A stretch of DNA of 50,589 bases from assembly GCA_019918135.1 (NCBI GenBank), contig WBZZ01001481.1:42501-93089 (forward strand). Reading direction: 5' to 3'. The notes under the pieces were generated by a model. The model did no database searches. It had not been told where the DNA came from and saw only the letters and a list, made by a program, of their open reading frames with translations. Position 1 is the first letter of the stretch. Each line of letters begins with the position of its first letter. Shown in pieces: positions 38,809 through 50,356 of the stretch. A program made the position numbers and the translations under genes. Source of the stretch: Paulinella micropora. Lineage: Eukaryota > Cercozoa > Imbricatea > Euglyphida > Paulinellidae.

Positions 38809-39791
38809 TTCTCTCTCTCCCCTCCCCCCCCCCCTCTGTGTGTGTGTGTGTGTGCGTTTCTGACTTACATACCATTATACTTATTTTACATAAAACAGTT
38901 GATTTTACTTATTTTTACATTTCGATGCATGCAACTCAAAATTATTGTTAAATAAAACTGTATTTCCAATGTTATCGTTGGCATGGATTGGTCACCATTT
39001 ACTTGTTCTGGACAGGGTGGACAGCTAGCGAGAAAGTCGTTGTTCTAGAATACATACGCAATAATACCCAAGTCAGGAATGTTTGCATTACAGATGAGTG
39101 TAGGAGCCCGCAGGGACATAGGCGGACTTTTGAATTCATGAAGAGAGCGGGTTTTATTATGTACGGACATAGGCCAGGGCTTTTCATAACTTGCACCTCA
39201 GGGTTAGAAAGATTTACGTTAGTTTGTTGGCAGCGATAGGTGCCATCCGTGCCGCAATCCATGTTGCTGAAATATTTGCTGTGTTAGTAGTTACACTTCA
39301 TCAATGCAGTGGTTGACGTGCATCCCCCGCTGGAACTGCATATCATGGATGACGGCAAGGTCACGAACACAGTTACTGGTGCAGCAGGTGAGTTTCTTGG
39401 AGAGAACGAGCTTGTGATAGGGGTTAAACAGTTAGTAGGCCACTGGCCGACTGGAAACCGTGACTCTTTGAAGGGTAGAGAGCCCAGGACAGAGGCAAGC
39501 AGAGAATTAGGGATAGTTAGTAGATTAGTTTATTCAGAAACAACAGATTTTCAGAAGTTGCACCGCCTCATAATGACAAGGGAGTATGTAGATGATTTCA
39601 TCAGGTGCGCAAGGAGGCCAGCGCAAAGTACCAACGGAAAAGGTCAAGAAAGAGTCGAAGCAAAAGGGGCAGCAAAAAGTCAAGCACATAACATAGTTAG
39701 TAAAGAGCAAAGTAAGAAAAAAAAGGAAAGAGAAAAGTGGTACTATGAAGAGATACCAAAAGGACAGCCAGAAGAAAGACTTGGAAAATGA
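38585..39791 (+). CDS. Multi-exon gene of unknown function
   Basis: Exon 1 from ATG 38585 (MPRRKRQEEVAEEEVDTPGS, basic, possible nuclear signal) to about 38720, then a (CT)n/(GT)n tract. Exon 2 about 39016-39200 (VVVLEYIRNNTQVRNVCITD, FEFMKRAGFIMYGH). Exon 3 about 39306-39791 (PPLELHIMDDGKVTNTVTGA, GIVSRLVYSETTDFQKLHRL, then a Lys-rich tail to TGA). No domain recognised and joins not determined. Confidence 0.4.
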
Positions 39792-40004
39792 AGTAGAATG
39801 CCTAGCGAGAAGGTGAGTGATTGGGATAGTGATTGGAAATCAAATGCAACACCAAAACTACAAAACAAGAATAAGAAATAATAATAATAAAAAAAGCAAA
39901 TGATGGCCTTTCAAAAATCAGAATGGTAACATTAAAAGAATCTGTATGCTAGTAATGAAGTAATTTATTTGAATTCTGCCGGCATACTGCCTGCATTAAA
40001 GTGT
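39792..40004. other. Short non-coding AT-rich stretch
   Basis: Follows the gene ending at 39791; ATAATAATAA runs, no coding frame. Confidence 0.4.
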
Positions 40005-40500
40005 TAATTCGATGCATGCATTGAAATTTCAATGCATTTGCATTGAAATCTCAATGCATGCATTGGACACGTGCATTGATATTTCACTGCATGCATTGAA
40101 AATAATTCAATGCATGCATTAAAATCTCAATGCATGATGCATTGAAATTACAATGCATGCATTGAGGTTTCAATGCATGATGCATTGAGATCTCAATGTA
40201 TCATGCATTGAAATTTCAATGCATTCATTGAAAATTTTTCAATGCATGCATTAAAAAATTTCAATCCATGCATTAAAATCGTTGACTCTCCTGACTTTAA
40301 TAAACCCACATGGCATGTGAGGCAGGTGCATTGAAAAAAGGTACTGCATTGGCCAACCCCGAGGTATGCATTGAAATGTCAATGCACGTGCATTGAAATT
40401 TCAATGCATGCATTGAAAGACATGCATTGACATTTCAATGCACGCATTGAAAAAATTTTGATGCAGTGCATTGAAAATTGTTTAATGCAGTGCATTGAGC
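40005..40500. repeat. Palindrome array 5
   Basis: Copies and variants of TTTCAATGCATGCATTGAAA with more divergence than in the other arrays, including TGATGCATTGA and GCACGTGCATTGAA forms. Confidence 0.9.
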
Positions 40501-40515
40501 CTAAACGGTGTCATA

Positions 40516-40761
40516 GTGGCAGCAACAACAGCAACAACAACAACAACAACAACAACATGGGCAACAACAAAAACGTTAACAACAACAACAAAAACAACAA
40601 CAATAGCAACAACATTTGGAATAGAAATTTCCTTATTGTTCGTAACGAATCTAAAAAAAAAATTGCATCCGGCGGCCGCTCTAGGCCGCGGGGCACTCCT
40701 GCGGAGAATAAACTAGATAAACACCAACACCAACACCAACACCAGCACAAACGCAAACACG

Positions 40762-40820
<59 letters not shown>

Positions 40821-40856
40821 ACAACAACAACGTTAACATATACAACGAAAACATGT

Positions 40857-40892
<36 letters not shown>

Positions 40893-40990
40893 AACAACAA
40901 TAACAACAATAACAACAACAACTTAGCAGTATTAGGAAATAAAATTTATATTTTTTCATAATGTAGACGTATATATATATATATATATCT
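40516..40990. repeat. (CAA)n blocks and (TA)n
   Basis: Two CAA-repeat blocks flank TTCCTTATTGTTCGTAACGAA and GCGGCCGC/GCGGGGC sequence similar to that near 32010-32060, then a (TA)n tract at about 40970-41000. The poly-Asn frames are not credible genes. Confidence 0.85.
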
Positions 40991-41018
40991 ATATATACCA
41001 AAAAAAAATTCGCCTCCG

Positions 41019-41250
41019 TGTTACATTCCCTGAAGATAGCTCGATAAAAAGTCGGTAATACAACCAGACACAAATCCCCCAAAGCAGAATGATGTCTCGT
41101 TATATTAGCTCAGTGAAGCCGAAAAAGAAAGCGGCCACAGACCACGGTTAAAATGGCATTAGGTCAAATCCGGCCAAACGATATTGAAATACTGGGAAAA
41201 ACTAGGTGCACCTGACACCCGAAAAACTGTACTTTTTACCGTCTATCCGG
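41019..41250 (-). repeat. 3' LTR (left on this map), inner limit not set
   Basis: Matches 50357-50589 in the same direction, including GAAGATAGCTCGATAAAAAG and GTCAAATCCGGCCAAACGAT. The similarity certainly covers 41019-41250. It may extend further right, but the partner copy leaves the window there. Confidence 0.85.
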
Positions 41251-42058
41251 GGGGTGATGCCTACAGTACCCCTTCCCGTTTTATGACGGAAATATGCAAT
41301 ATTTTCGTCATATAGCTGCTGATTTCTTTTCTGCACAAACGCTACGGGGTGTTGCAACTAAGTGCATTAACCCACGGATAGACGGTGCAGTGGATAAATA
41401 AAACGCATACACCAGACACGCGTCAACTGTAAATCTCTAGCCTCATTTTTTGTAAATAAATAAAAAACTCCTCCTTCCACACTCGTTGTCCCCCCGGTAA
41501 CTTAATCCTGAGGCAGTATGTCAAGAACAAATAGTATTACTATTAAAATAAAAGCAGCATTATAATTTTTTCTCCTTCTCTAAAAACACTTCCGATCAGT
41601 AAATACATTGTCTTTTAATAACATACCCTTGTTTTCAATCAGTTACCTTAATATAGTACTAGGAATGACTATATCCAAAGCCGGTGTGAGTGAACCCGAC
41701 CATGCGATAAACCGACACAAGTAGAGACGGACCGTGCTGGTATGACGATATTAAGTATATCCAAAGAAAAAAATATTTAATATGTCTACTATGAGAACAT
41801 TTATTGAGAACATCACCCTGGATACTTGAAGCAGGGTCGTACCAGGAACACCATCGCTAAACTCACAAGCGATCCCCTTCTACGGTGTCGTATCCATTTG
41901 CCGATTGACCTTCGCACTCATATGTTGCGATAAAAATGCCAAGTAACAACAATGGTATAAAAATATTTTAATAAGACATGATCTGACATGGGCACTATGA
42001 GATTAATCCACATGCAGCTTTCAATGTCCGACGCGTGATAAAAGAAAAAAAATGTCAC
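41251..42058. other. Rest of LTR and 3' untranslated region of the retrotransposon
   Basis: Non-coding between the recognised LTR part and the end of the pol frame at 42059. Probably includes the rest of the 3' LTR and the polypurine tract. I could not place the tract with confidence. Confidence 0.5.
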
Positions 42059-43018
42059 TTACTGCCTTCGTCGCCTTGCGCGAACCCCTTTGCCAGGTGG
42101 CGGGCCGCCAACAAAAGTCAAGTCAAACTTTGATTCCTCAAGAATGTCCCATATTTTGTTAGGGATGGCGCCCAATGATAAGTCAAAAGGAATGTCAAGC
42201 ACTCCCCTAGGCAGTGACTGAATAGTCCACGCAGTGTGGTCTTTGTCTCGAGGGGTAATAGTATCATCCCAAGTCTCGAGATCTTTCGCGTCTTTGTATA
42301 CCGGTAAGTATTGTCTAGCTTTTGGATCCTCAACAGGGTCCATGCTTCTCCAGAAATGGAGTACCGGTTGTATCGTCTTTGCTGCTGAGGATCTCTTCGA
42401 TGTCCGCGCTGCCCGTGTAGTCTGCGGGACCGCCACAGCTCGCATGAGATAAAGATATGAGAGAGTGTCATCGGCAACATGAGATTCTGCCGGTCTCAAC
42501 AGATAAAAAGCGTCTCGGACCCACTTGATGGTCGCAATCGCCTCGACTTCCTTCCATCGCGCATGTCGAATGTCCACATTACCCGCGTTTGGGTTAGTGT
42601 CCTTCTCTTCTCCTCCTCCATGGACATCCGTCGCTCGCGTCGATCTCGCCACCTTCCTCGGTTGGTCGAAGATAAGGTCATTTTGCGCTCTCCCCCTCTG
42701 CGCCTCCGTGAACTTCTCGTTTGTACCGCCGCGGACTATGGGGGCCTTAGACTGAGTCCCCGCCGCGCTTTTGCGGTTTGAGTCTTCCTTGCTCTCCTTC
42801 TCGGTCTCCTCCTTCTCCGAGACAGGTGCCCGATAGGCATTCTCCTCCTCTAAGGTATCCTCCTCACTGATAGGCGGTACCTCTTTGAAATCCTCCTTCA
42901 TCCGTTTCAACGCCTCCTCAACGGATTCATCCTCGAGTAAGAAGGGGTCATATTTGATCAGCCTTCGAACATTCACAATTTGCACCTTCCCTCTACCCCT
43001 GATCTTATAGTTCAGAGG
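42059..43018 (-). CDS. Retrotransposon pol, C-terminal extension after an in-frame TGA
   Basis: About 320 codons in the same frame as the integrase to its right, separated only by TGA at 43019-43021. It begins PLNYKIRGRGKVQIVNVRRL, which is the usual end of the integrase GPY/F module, then an acidic and basic linker and an unrecognised tail (IATIKWVRDAFYLLRP, VLHFWRSMDPVEDPKARQYL). The TGA replaces what is usually Gly in this module, so a GGA to TGA nonsense change is the simplest reading; readthrough is the alternative. Confidence 0.65.
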   Translation of the reverse strand, partial: PLNYKIRGRGKVQIVNVRRLIKYDPFLLEDESVEEALKRMKEDFKEVPPISEEDTLEEENAYRAPVSEKEETEKESKEDSNRKSAAGTQSKAPIVRGGTNEKFTEAQRGRAQNDLIFDQPRKVARSTRATDVHGGGEEKDTNPNAGNVDIRHARWKEVEAIATIKWVRDAFYLLRPAESHVADDTLSYLYLMRAVAVPQTTRAARTSKRSSAAKTIQPVLHFWRSMDPVEDPKARQYLPVYKDAKDLETWDDTITPRDKDHTAWTIQSLPRGVLDIPFDLSLGAIPNKIWDILEESKFDLTFVGGPPPGKGVRARRRRQ

Positions 43019-44803
43019 TCACATCTGCTCCATAATCTGGTATGGTCCTTTCCAGTGGGTAAACAGCTTAGAGCTAACCCCCTTGGGTACTTGAGGATGG
43101 TACAGGAGTACAATATCCCCAACCCGGAAACGGACTTGATCTAAGTGCGCTTGTCGCACTCCTTGTGCATCAGTCTTTCTGCGCTCCGCCTCCCTATGCG
43201 CCGCAACTATTTGCTCCGCCTCCATCTTCGCTCTTAGCCTCATCCCGAACAACTCATCCTCATCTGCCCAAGTGTCCTTTGGATGCAGAAGCGAGGTTGG
43301 GATATTAGGCTCTCGGCCATAAACCAATTGATATGGCGAGACTGAGCTCCTGGCTCCTCCTAATGCCGATGAGGGTAGACAGTTCATTGCAAATGCAAAT
43401 GAAGGTGCTGCCTCCACCCAGGCTCTCTGATTCTCCTTCTTCATACAGTACATCTTAAGCGAGGCTTTGAGAGGTCTATGTACCCGCTCGATCTTGCCAT
43501 TCGCTCTCAGGTTATAGGCAGTAACATATTGCCATTTCATCCCGTAGTACTTAGATAGTCTGTCGATGACTTCATTATTAAAGTCAGAACCTCGATCAGA
43601 ACATATCTTTCTAGGCACTCCGATCTGCGAGACGATCCTGTCGATCAGAGCCTCCGCAGTTGTCTTGCCTGTAACGTCCTTAACAGGAACAACCCAGACA
43701 TAATTGGTGGCTCGATCTATCGCAGTAAGAAGGTATTTGTACCCTTCGGCCGATTCGGGGAAAGGTCCCACATGATCGATGTGTAAGAATTCAAACATCC
43801 CGGCGTGTAACGGGAATGTACCGATCAGGCCGAAATTCGCCTTCAACGGTGTCTTTGTGGTTTTGCATGGGATACATGCGTCTACTTCTCTGTCTATCTC
43901 CTCCTTCATTCCTTTCCACCAAAATCGCCTCGCTATGAACCAATGAGTTCTTTGTCGACCCGGATGTGCCAGTAAGGGGCAGTTATGGGCTGCAACATAT
44001 ATGAAGCGCCTCAACTTCTCCGGTACCCAGAGAGTCCATTTGTTAGGCTGTGATGCAAATTTGCCATGCTGGCCCTTGTACCACAATAGCCCATCTCTCC
44101 ACGCCATCTCCTTCATTTGATCTTTGATCTGCGGAGTCTTTTTAAGCTCATTAGGGTTCTTGTATAACGTTATGAGCTCCTTGAACTCCGGATCCGTCGC
44201 CTGCTGCTGCCTCCATGCGGTAGGCGAGGCGATATGGATAGTACCGTCCTCCAACCTTACTCCTACCCTCTCCGGGTCTTCATCAAGCTCGCTTCGATTT
44301 TCCTGTGGAGGTTCAGTATAGACCTCAGTCGTCTCCTCCTCCTCTTTTATATTCGCCTTCGCATTCTCGTATGCCTCATAAGACCACTCAGCGTCTTCGA
44401 GAACATGCGCCTCACAGCATATGCCATGATCCGGGCCTTGAGGACTATATCGTAGACCCGTGCGGTCATATCGAACGCCTCTTGCCATCTGCATCGCCTC
44501 TATGTGGCTTACCTCGTACACCTTGTCCGTGGACAGATCTATCATTTCCACTGATGATACGAGAGCCGACACCTCCGACTGAAACTCTAGCCTAGAAAGG
44601 CTATCAGCGACTACGTTTCGCTTTCCCGGTAAATAGACCATCGTGAAATTGAAACATGACAAGAAAGCTTGCCACCGCGCCAAACGGCCGGTTTGCTCAT
44701 GATTCATCAACCAAAGAAGGTTGTGATGATCGGTCCTAACCGTGAATAGAGGTCCTCCCCATAGATATTCTCTGAGCCTCTTGAGAGCCCATACTACTGC
44801 CAA
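43019..44803 (-). CDS. Retrotransposon RNase H and integrase
   Basis: 594 codons. The N-terminus is the end of RNase H (AVVWALKRLREYLWGGPLF, TVRTDHHNLLWL, NVVADSLSRL). The integrase zinc domain shows HNCPLLAHPGRQRTHW...CIPCK, then the core with D (EFLHIDHVGPF), D (CSDRGSDFN) and E (LRANGKIERVHRPL), and the GPY/F module near the end (HWKGPYQI). Separated from the PR-RT frame by a frameshift near 44830. Confidence 0.88.
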   Translation of the reverse strand: MAVVWALKRLREYLWGGPLFTVRTDHHNLLWLMNHEQTGRLARWQAFLSCFNFTMVYLPGKRNVVADSLSRLEFQSEVSALVSSVEMIDLSTDKVYEVSHIEAMQMARGVRYDRTGLRYSPQGPDHGICCEAHVLEDAEWSYEAYENAKANIKEEEETTEVYTEPPQENRSELDEDPERVGVRLEDGTIHIASPTAWRQQQATDPEFKELITLYKNPNELKKTPQIKDQMKEMAWRDGLLWYKGQHGKFASQPNKWTLWVPEKLRRFIYVAAHNCPLLAHPGRQRTHWFIARRFWWKGMKEEIDREVDACIPCKTTKTPLKANFGLIGTFPLHAGMFEFLHIDHVGPFPESAEGYKYLLTAIDRATNYVWVVPVKDVTGKTTAEALIDRIVSQIGVPRKICSDRGSDFNNEVIDRLSKYYGMKWQYVTAYNLRANGKIERVHRPLKASLKMYCMKKENQRAWVEAAPSFAFAMNCLPSSALGGARSSVSPYQLVYGREPNIPTSLLHPKDTWADEDELFGMRLRAKMEAEQIVAAHREAERRKTDAQGVRQAHLDQVRFRVGDIVLLYHPQVPKGVSSKLFTHWKGPYQIMEQM

Positions 44804-47015
44804 CGCCTCTCTCTGTCGCGTGCAGTAATTTCGCTCCGCCGCACAGCTTTCTACTAATAAACATGATCGGGCGCAACTTTTTCTCCTCCTCTAAGGTCGG
44901 CAGAGGATTTCTCTCTTCCTCTAGCACCTTTTTCACACGGGCATAATTGATCGTCAAACGCCATTCTCCTCCTGGCTTGGGGACGATTTTCGGTTGAGAG
45001 ACAATTGGAGATGTAGATCTCTCAATAAAGTCCTCATTGAGCAACTGTCTCACGTTCTCCTTCGCTATCTTCGCCTCATGTATGCTCAAATTTGCCCTCC
45101 GCGGTGCCGGAGATGGCTCCGCACCCGGTATCTTGTAAATGACAGCAGTGAAGTCCTCCGACTTTACACCACCTGCCCGAGGAGGGTCGAAAATTTCTCT
45201 GTACGCCTCCATCTTAGCTTTGAGAAGCTCCTTCTCTCTCTCCGTACCCACTCCTTCTAAAATTTTCCGCGCCGCCGCTTGGAAATCTTCCTCCGACATC
45301 TTCTTATGTTCTTTGAGGGGCGCTAAGTCCTCCTCCAAACTCAAATCTTTCTCGGACAAATCGTCCAGTCCCGTCCGTTCATACATGACTGTGTCCGGCT
45401 CATCATCATGACCGAGTCCGACAAGCATATCAATAAGGTTCGCGTATTGTATCGGAGCCTTACGGGTGTAGAAACCATCAAAGCATGTGAAAGCTTGAGG
45501 TATCAATTTCAACTTGTCCTGGGCTCTGAGCTTCCGCTTGTATGCACTGCTCTGCTCCCGAGACCCGAGTGGACAAGCCACCACTAACTGTTCCTTGCGA
45601 GAGGGAACCGGTATAGGATGATCAATAAGCCGGTCCCTTATCTCCTGTGCCCATATCGCCTTCTCATTGTACGGCAGAATGACAGTATACGGCTTGTTAC
45701 TCTCAAATAGAGTCCGTAGACACTTTTTCACTTCAGTTAATGAGCGCGGCCAGGTAGGCACATCGCCCCAAAAGTTCGTGATAAAAGTTTTAATGTCATC
45801 CTCTGGAGTATCGGGGATACGCCCCTTCCTCCTTGGCACAAACGCCTCTCTCTTTTCATCTGACATCTTTGCGTGGTAACAGTAGCCATTAGTAATATGG
45901 ACATCTGCCCCACCACCTTCTGCGAATCTGGCCAACGATGGGCACTGTTTCGCAACACATATTATCTCCTCATTACGCGCTACGATTAAGTCATCAATAG
46001 ACTTTTTGTCCCATGCGGGAATCGTAACCGTATACGCCTGCATCTCCGTCTCCCAATTGTCGGTCCAGGACAGTTCGTCCGGCACTGTGACATAGGGGTG
46101 TACATAGGCTTCAGTTGCCTCATGTACGAAGGCCAACCTTTTTCTCTCCGTTGCTAGACTCAGCTCACAAGCCTCGTATGAGTCAGTAGCAGTCATCGGA
46201 TTAATATCCTCCTTCTCTCCATTCTTCACTCCATAAATTACTCGCCGTGCGGCGCAATCGATCACTGCCCCCATCGTGGCCAATTGGTCATACGACAGCA
46301 GGATTGAACCGTGGTAATCGGGGACAACATAGAGGTCCGCACGATATACTCGACCGGATTTCAATTTGAAAATTAATGTGACGATGCCCGTAATTTCCGT
46401 ACGGCTGCCTACCCCTTTTAGGGTCCCCTTTGTTTTTCTAATATTTTTGTCAACCCATGTCCGGTGACTATTCAAAAACTTCTGGCCGACAATATTAATA
46501 TTCGCCATCGTATCATTACCAACTTTTAATGTGGTTTGTAAAGTTTCACAAAAGAGGTCAGTGTAGCATAGCGCGTCCGGTCTATGTACACTAGCCGCTA
46601 GCACATGAATTTTTTGTTCTAGGGTTTTGAGTCTAAGCTCAAGTTCCTTGTCCTCCTTCCGTTCTTCCCTCTTTTCCTTCAACTTAACTTCTTGAGTCTC
46701 CGGGGCTTCCGGTATCTCAAGTGTCCGCTTGACAGAGTCCGGTACACTAGATGTACACTTGTCTACCGTAGAGACGGTTGCGTCCTTTGGCGGGGGAACG
46801 GTCCGCTGCTTCTTCGTAGGCGGAGACCTAGCCTTCAGTTGCGGCTTCCTCTCCTCCATCGCCTTCTTCGCCTTCCTATGCGCATCATTTATCATATTAG
46901 CTCTCGAAGGATGAACTAGCAAATGCTTACCTTGAGGCTTGTGAGGCTGTGTGCCTTCAACTTCACATCTAGGAGGAACGGAACCGTTCGTATCCTGTTC
47001 AGCAACAGTAGGCAT
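44736..47015 (-). pseudogene. Retrotransposon protease-like region and truncated reverse transcriptase
   Basis: From ATG 47015. Lys/Pro-rich start, a clan AA protease-like region (VGNDTMANINIVGQKF where DTGA/DSGA is expected, then GSILLSYDQLATMGAVID), and the RT entry (VSQPKIVPKPGGEWRLTINY). Right after NPLPTLEEE the frame jumps to KKLRPIMFISRKLCGG, which belongs to the start of RNase H. The RT fingers, palm (including YxDD) and thumb are missing. The junction lies between two similar LEEE-coding stretches near 44885-44920, which suggests deletion between short repeats. Beyond that the frame is also shifted relative to the RNase H frame. Confidence 0.8.
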
Positions 47016-47090
47016 AACTGTGACTGTCGGATTAAAAAGAACAGTTTTTATCTCCTTCTTTCTCTTCTCCTCCTCCCTCTTTTCCTCCCG

Positions 47091-49594
47091 TCATTCTAGG
47101 ACTTCAACACGCTCACCTGAGCCAGTGTCTTCGTCTTGACGTCCCCCCTCCGCAGCGGTATAAGCTTGCTGCGGGTAGTTGGAGCTGGAACTGGAGCTAT
47201 AATTCCAGTATCCGTGTCCTCTGGGAGGGCGCGCTGGGGTCCGGCCTCCCCTTCCCCGATAGCCCCGACCTCTTGGTGCCCATCCTCTTGGTGTCCCTCG
47301 GGACCCTCGTGACGCTCCTCTCGTCTCTCCTCCTCTAGTCGGCGCCGCTTGTCGGCCCGCTGCTTCTTTCTCCTCCTTTCTCTTCATCTTCTCAAGGAAG
47401 GAAATGATGGCCTCCCGGAACTCTCCGTCCGCGACCATATTTGCATTCCACCTCCTCTCCACCAACTCCTTCTTGTAAACTCTGTGTAAGGCCTGCTCCT
47501 TTTTTGAGCCTTTGAGTTCTCTCAGGAAGATATTTCGCATCCTGTCATCGTCAGAGTCATGACTGTGTGGACAGGTGCATACTCCATGCTTCGCCTCATT
47601 CTTACACGCCATATATGAAAAATAGCGGTAGCACGGCGTCGGCTCGTCTCTCCCCCTCTTTTGACCCGCCGACCGAGTTGTATGTGCTGCTTGAGCACCT
47701 CCAACCCCTTGTGTCGCGGCACTGGAGAATGACTCGGTGGCCGTGTCCAAGTCGGAACACGCTTCGAGCACCTCCCTATACAGGTCGCTCGGCTGAACAG
47801 CCGCTACGGCCCTCTCGTATATATTCGTTTCTAAAAAATCCGCCGTCTTCACCGCCGCGAAGGTCGGACAGGACTGTATGATCCTTGCGAGCTTGCTCGG
47901 GTGTCGTGCACACAAAGCACTCAGGAAGTACAAAATGATAGACTTCCGGCTATAAAAGAGCCCGTACTTGGCGCTGACCTCAGTGAGGATCGCTGCCAAC
48001 CTCGCGCTAATGCCCAGCCCTTCGTTCACCTCTTGAAAAATCTCAAACCCAATCAAAGTACCAGTACACAGATGCTGATACCCATGAGTTTTAAAGTATT
48101 GCAAGAGGACGGCAACTGGCACCGTGCACTGCAGGTCTGAGGCTGCTCTCCTAGCCGACACCTCTACCGCTCGCAACGCCTTGTATTCCACAACATCAAA
48201 TCCTTGTGTGAGGATTGATGGGTCCAACAAGGTGGACAACGCCTCATACTCCTGTGTTTCGTCCGTTGGATGCTGCTTCATACAAGCATCAATTCTTCGG
48301 AGCTTGTCTCGAAGGTTCGCATCCGTGTCCTTCTGACTCGCTGTCTCTGCGAACAGCGTCAGAGCAGTGGCATCGGACTTGGTATATTTTTGGAAGGCGT
48401 TAATGATAGCCTGTCTGTCCTTCTTGTCATCATTGTTGACAATGACAGTGGTAGGCGCTGAGCTAGTCGTAGGGGCAGGAGGGTCTGTATGCGCTGACGG
48501 GACGTACCCAGGGGCAGACATAAAAGGCCCAGAGGAAGGTGCATGTCTCGTAGCAGTCGCCTTAGCCAATGCAATCTTTGCCTCCAACTCCTTCTTTTCT
48601 TTCTCCTCTGCTCTTTCCCTGATATGCAGGTCTTGAGCATGATGAAAAAAAAGACATGAGCTCGGCAGCCTTCCGAAGGAACAGAACATTCTCCGTCAAC
48701 TCCTTCTCTCCCGCTTTATTGGTGAGGGCGGGTGCGGCCGTTCCCTCCAAGATCGTATGATCCTTGGTGAAAGCACACCTCTTCCATGCGTCGTCCTTCT
48801 GCAAGGCCGCATGCAACTTCTTAATCTTCGTCATCCCTCCAGCTTCGCCTTCTATTTCTTTCAGGGCCGGGTGAAGGTCCCTGCCATAAATCGGGGTTTG
48901 TTGGAGTTTATTCAAGTCCACCAACTTGATCTCCATAAGTCTCAGGGGTATATCCATGACATTAATCTGTCCTCGGACGTTCCTGGACTTAAACTCCCCT
49001 TCCCCTCTTTTGATTGATTCGATATCCTGACCAGGATCGAGCAACCTAGCCAGTGCTCTTGAATCCCATGGCAGGACAGTCTTGTTAGACTGGTACTATT
49101 AGAGTATAGCACACTCGAACACTTTCCATGTGAGGTCGAGAAGCTCCAGTAAAGACATATTGTCCCCAAATGAGACATGTTGCACCTGTAACTGTGCACT
49201 GTCGTCTCTGAGAAATTTTGCAAGAGACAGTGCTTGTTTTGGGAGGGGGTAACAGATATCCTCCTTTCTCAAGGGATCTCTCGTATTTCTGGGGGAATGA
49301 ATAGCCATTTATAGGCCTCATCCTTCCCTATTTTATCCTCAAACTCCTTCTCACTTAGATTGCCATATTCTGCCACAAACCTCGCTTCCTCCTCGCTCCT
49401 CTCCTTCTCGACTTCCGACTCTCCCATCCGCCCAGGGGCGAGCAGTCGGTCCTCTGGTCCTCCTGTTTCATAGGAAGGCACTGCCAGTCTCCCCCGTCCC
49501 CAAAACGGCCAACGTTATCCTCCTGGTCTATTGGGGTTCTCTCATTCTCTCCTCTTTCTTCATTCCAATATGCTTCTTCAGACCTAGAAGACAT
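47091..49594 (-). pseudogene. Retrotransposon Gag, several frameshifts
   Basis: From ATG 49594 (MSSRSEEAYWNEERGEN) coding signal passes through four frames: 49594-49460, 49481-49269, about 49308-49085 and 49044-48660, then the long 48660-47091 frame. The last has a Gag-like helical region (YKALRAVEVSARRAASDLQ), a Cys/His finger (CYRYFSYMACKNEAKHGVCT, then CPHSH) instead of the usual CCHC knuckle, and an RGG-rich end (APRGRGYRGRGGR). Either degenerate or affected by homopolymer errors. Confidence 0.65.
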
Positions 49595-50356
49595 GGTCTC
49601 TGAAGGAATACAAAGGAGATAGATCTGTTTCTACTCCGTAATTACTCTGTTCATATCTGAGGAACGAATAGAGAGGAAAGATGAAAAGACAGTGTAGAGA
49701 GAGAGAGAGTCTCACCTCTATGTCTTATGTGTTTTTGTTTGTGAGAAAGAAGTAGTCTATACGACTTTCTCTGAAAACTTGATCTCCTTCTCCACTCCTC
49801 TTTTCTTTTTCTCTTTTTGTTGTTATATCTGTTATGAGGTACGAGGACCTACGTACAGATAATGTCAAAGAGGCTCGAGAAGCACTCCTTGAGAAGTCGA
49901 CCTGTCGTCTGACACTTGTTCAGACCTATTGTCGAAAAACAGTCAGAGATTTGCAAAAATACTCTGATGTATGTGTTTTGAGAGGCAACTAAGTGCACAG
50001 ACTTGAAAAGAGGAGTACTACGCTCGTGTCCTTCAAGTTTGTTTGTAACTGTGAGTGTTTGTTTGTACGTCTGTTGACTTACTCTGTCTCTGTCTCAAGA
50101 GAAAACACAAGAACAGCTATGAGGTCTGGTGTCTGGCCTCCTTATGATGACACACATACAGGCTGTGTAGAGTGTACTGAGACACCTACTCACAAACACA
50201 TAGACGTCTGGTTTTGCAAAAGGAGCTGTGTGGGGATGTGCTGGAGTATTTGTTTTTTGGAACACCTACTCAGAAGAGATAGGTCTGTCCAATTTTTCTT
50301 TCTGCTGTTCCAAAAACAAGCCAGAAAAGAAATCAGCCTTGTGCTGGTGACTCCAA
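49595..50356 (-). other. Retrotransposon leader with candidate primer-binding site
   Basis: Non-coding between the right LTR and Gag. Next to the LTR (50344-50355) the minus strand reads TGGAGTCACCAGC, one base after the LTR end. TGG plus adjacency is what a tRNA primer site should show, with a tRNA 3' end GCTGGTGACTCCA. The tRNA was not identified. Confidence 0.45.

Noticed and set aside
40458..40961. Poly-Asn/Gln 'protein' of 167 aa
   Set aside because: Made by CAA repeats in all frames, with the 20-bp palindrome as its start; no unique domain.
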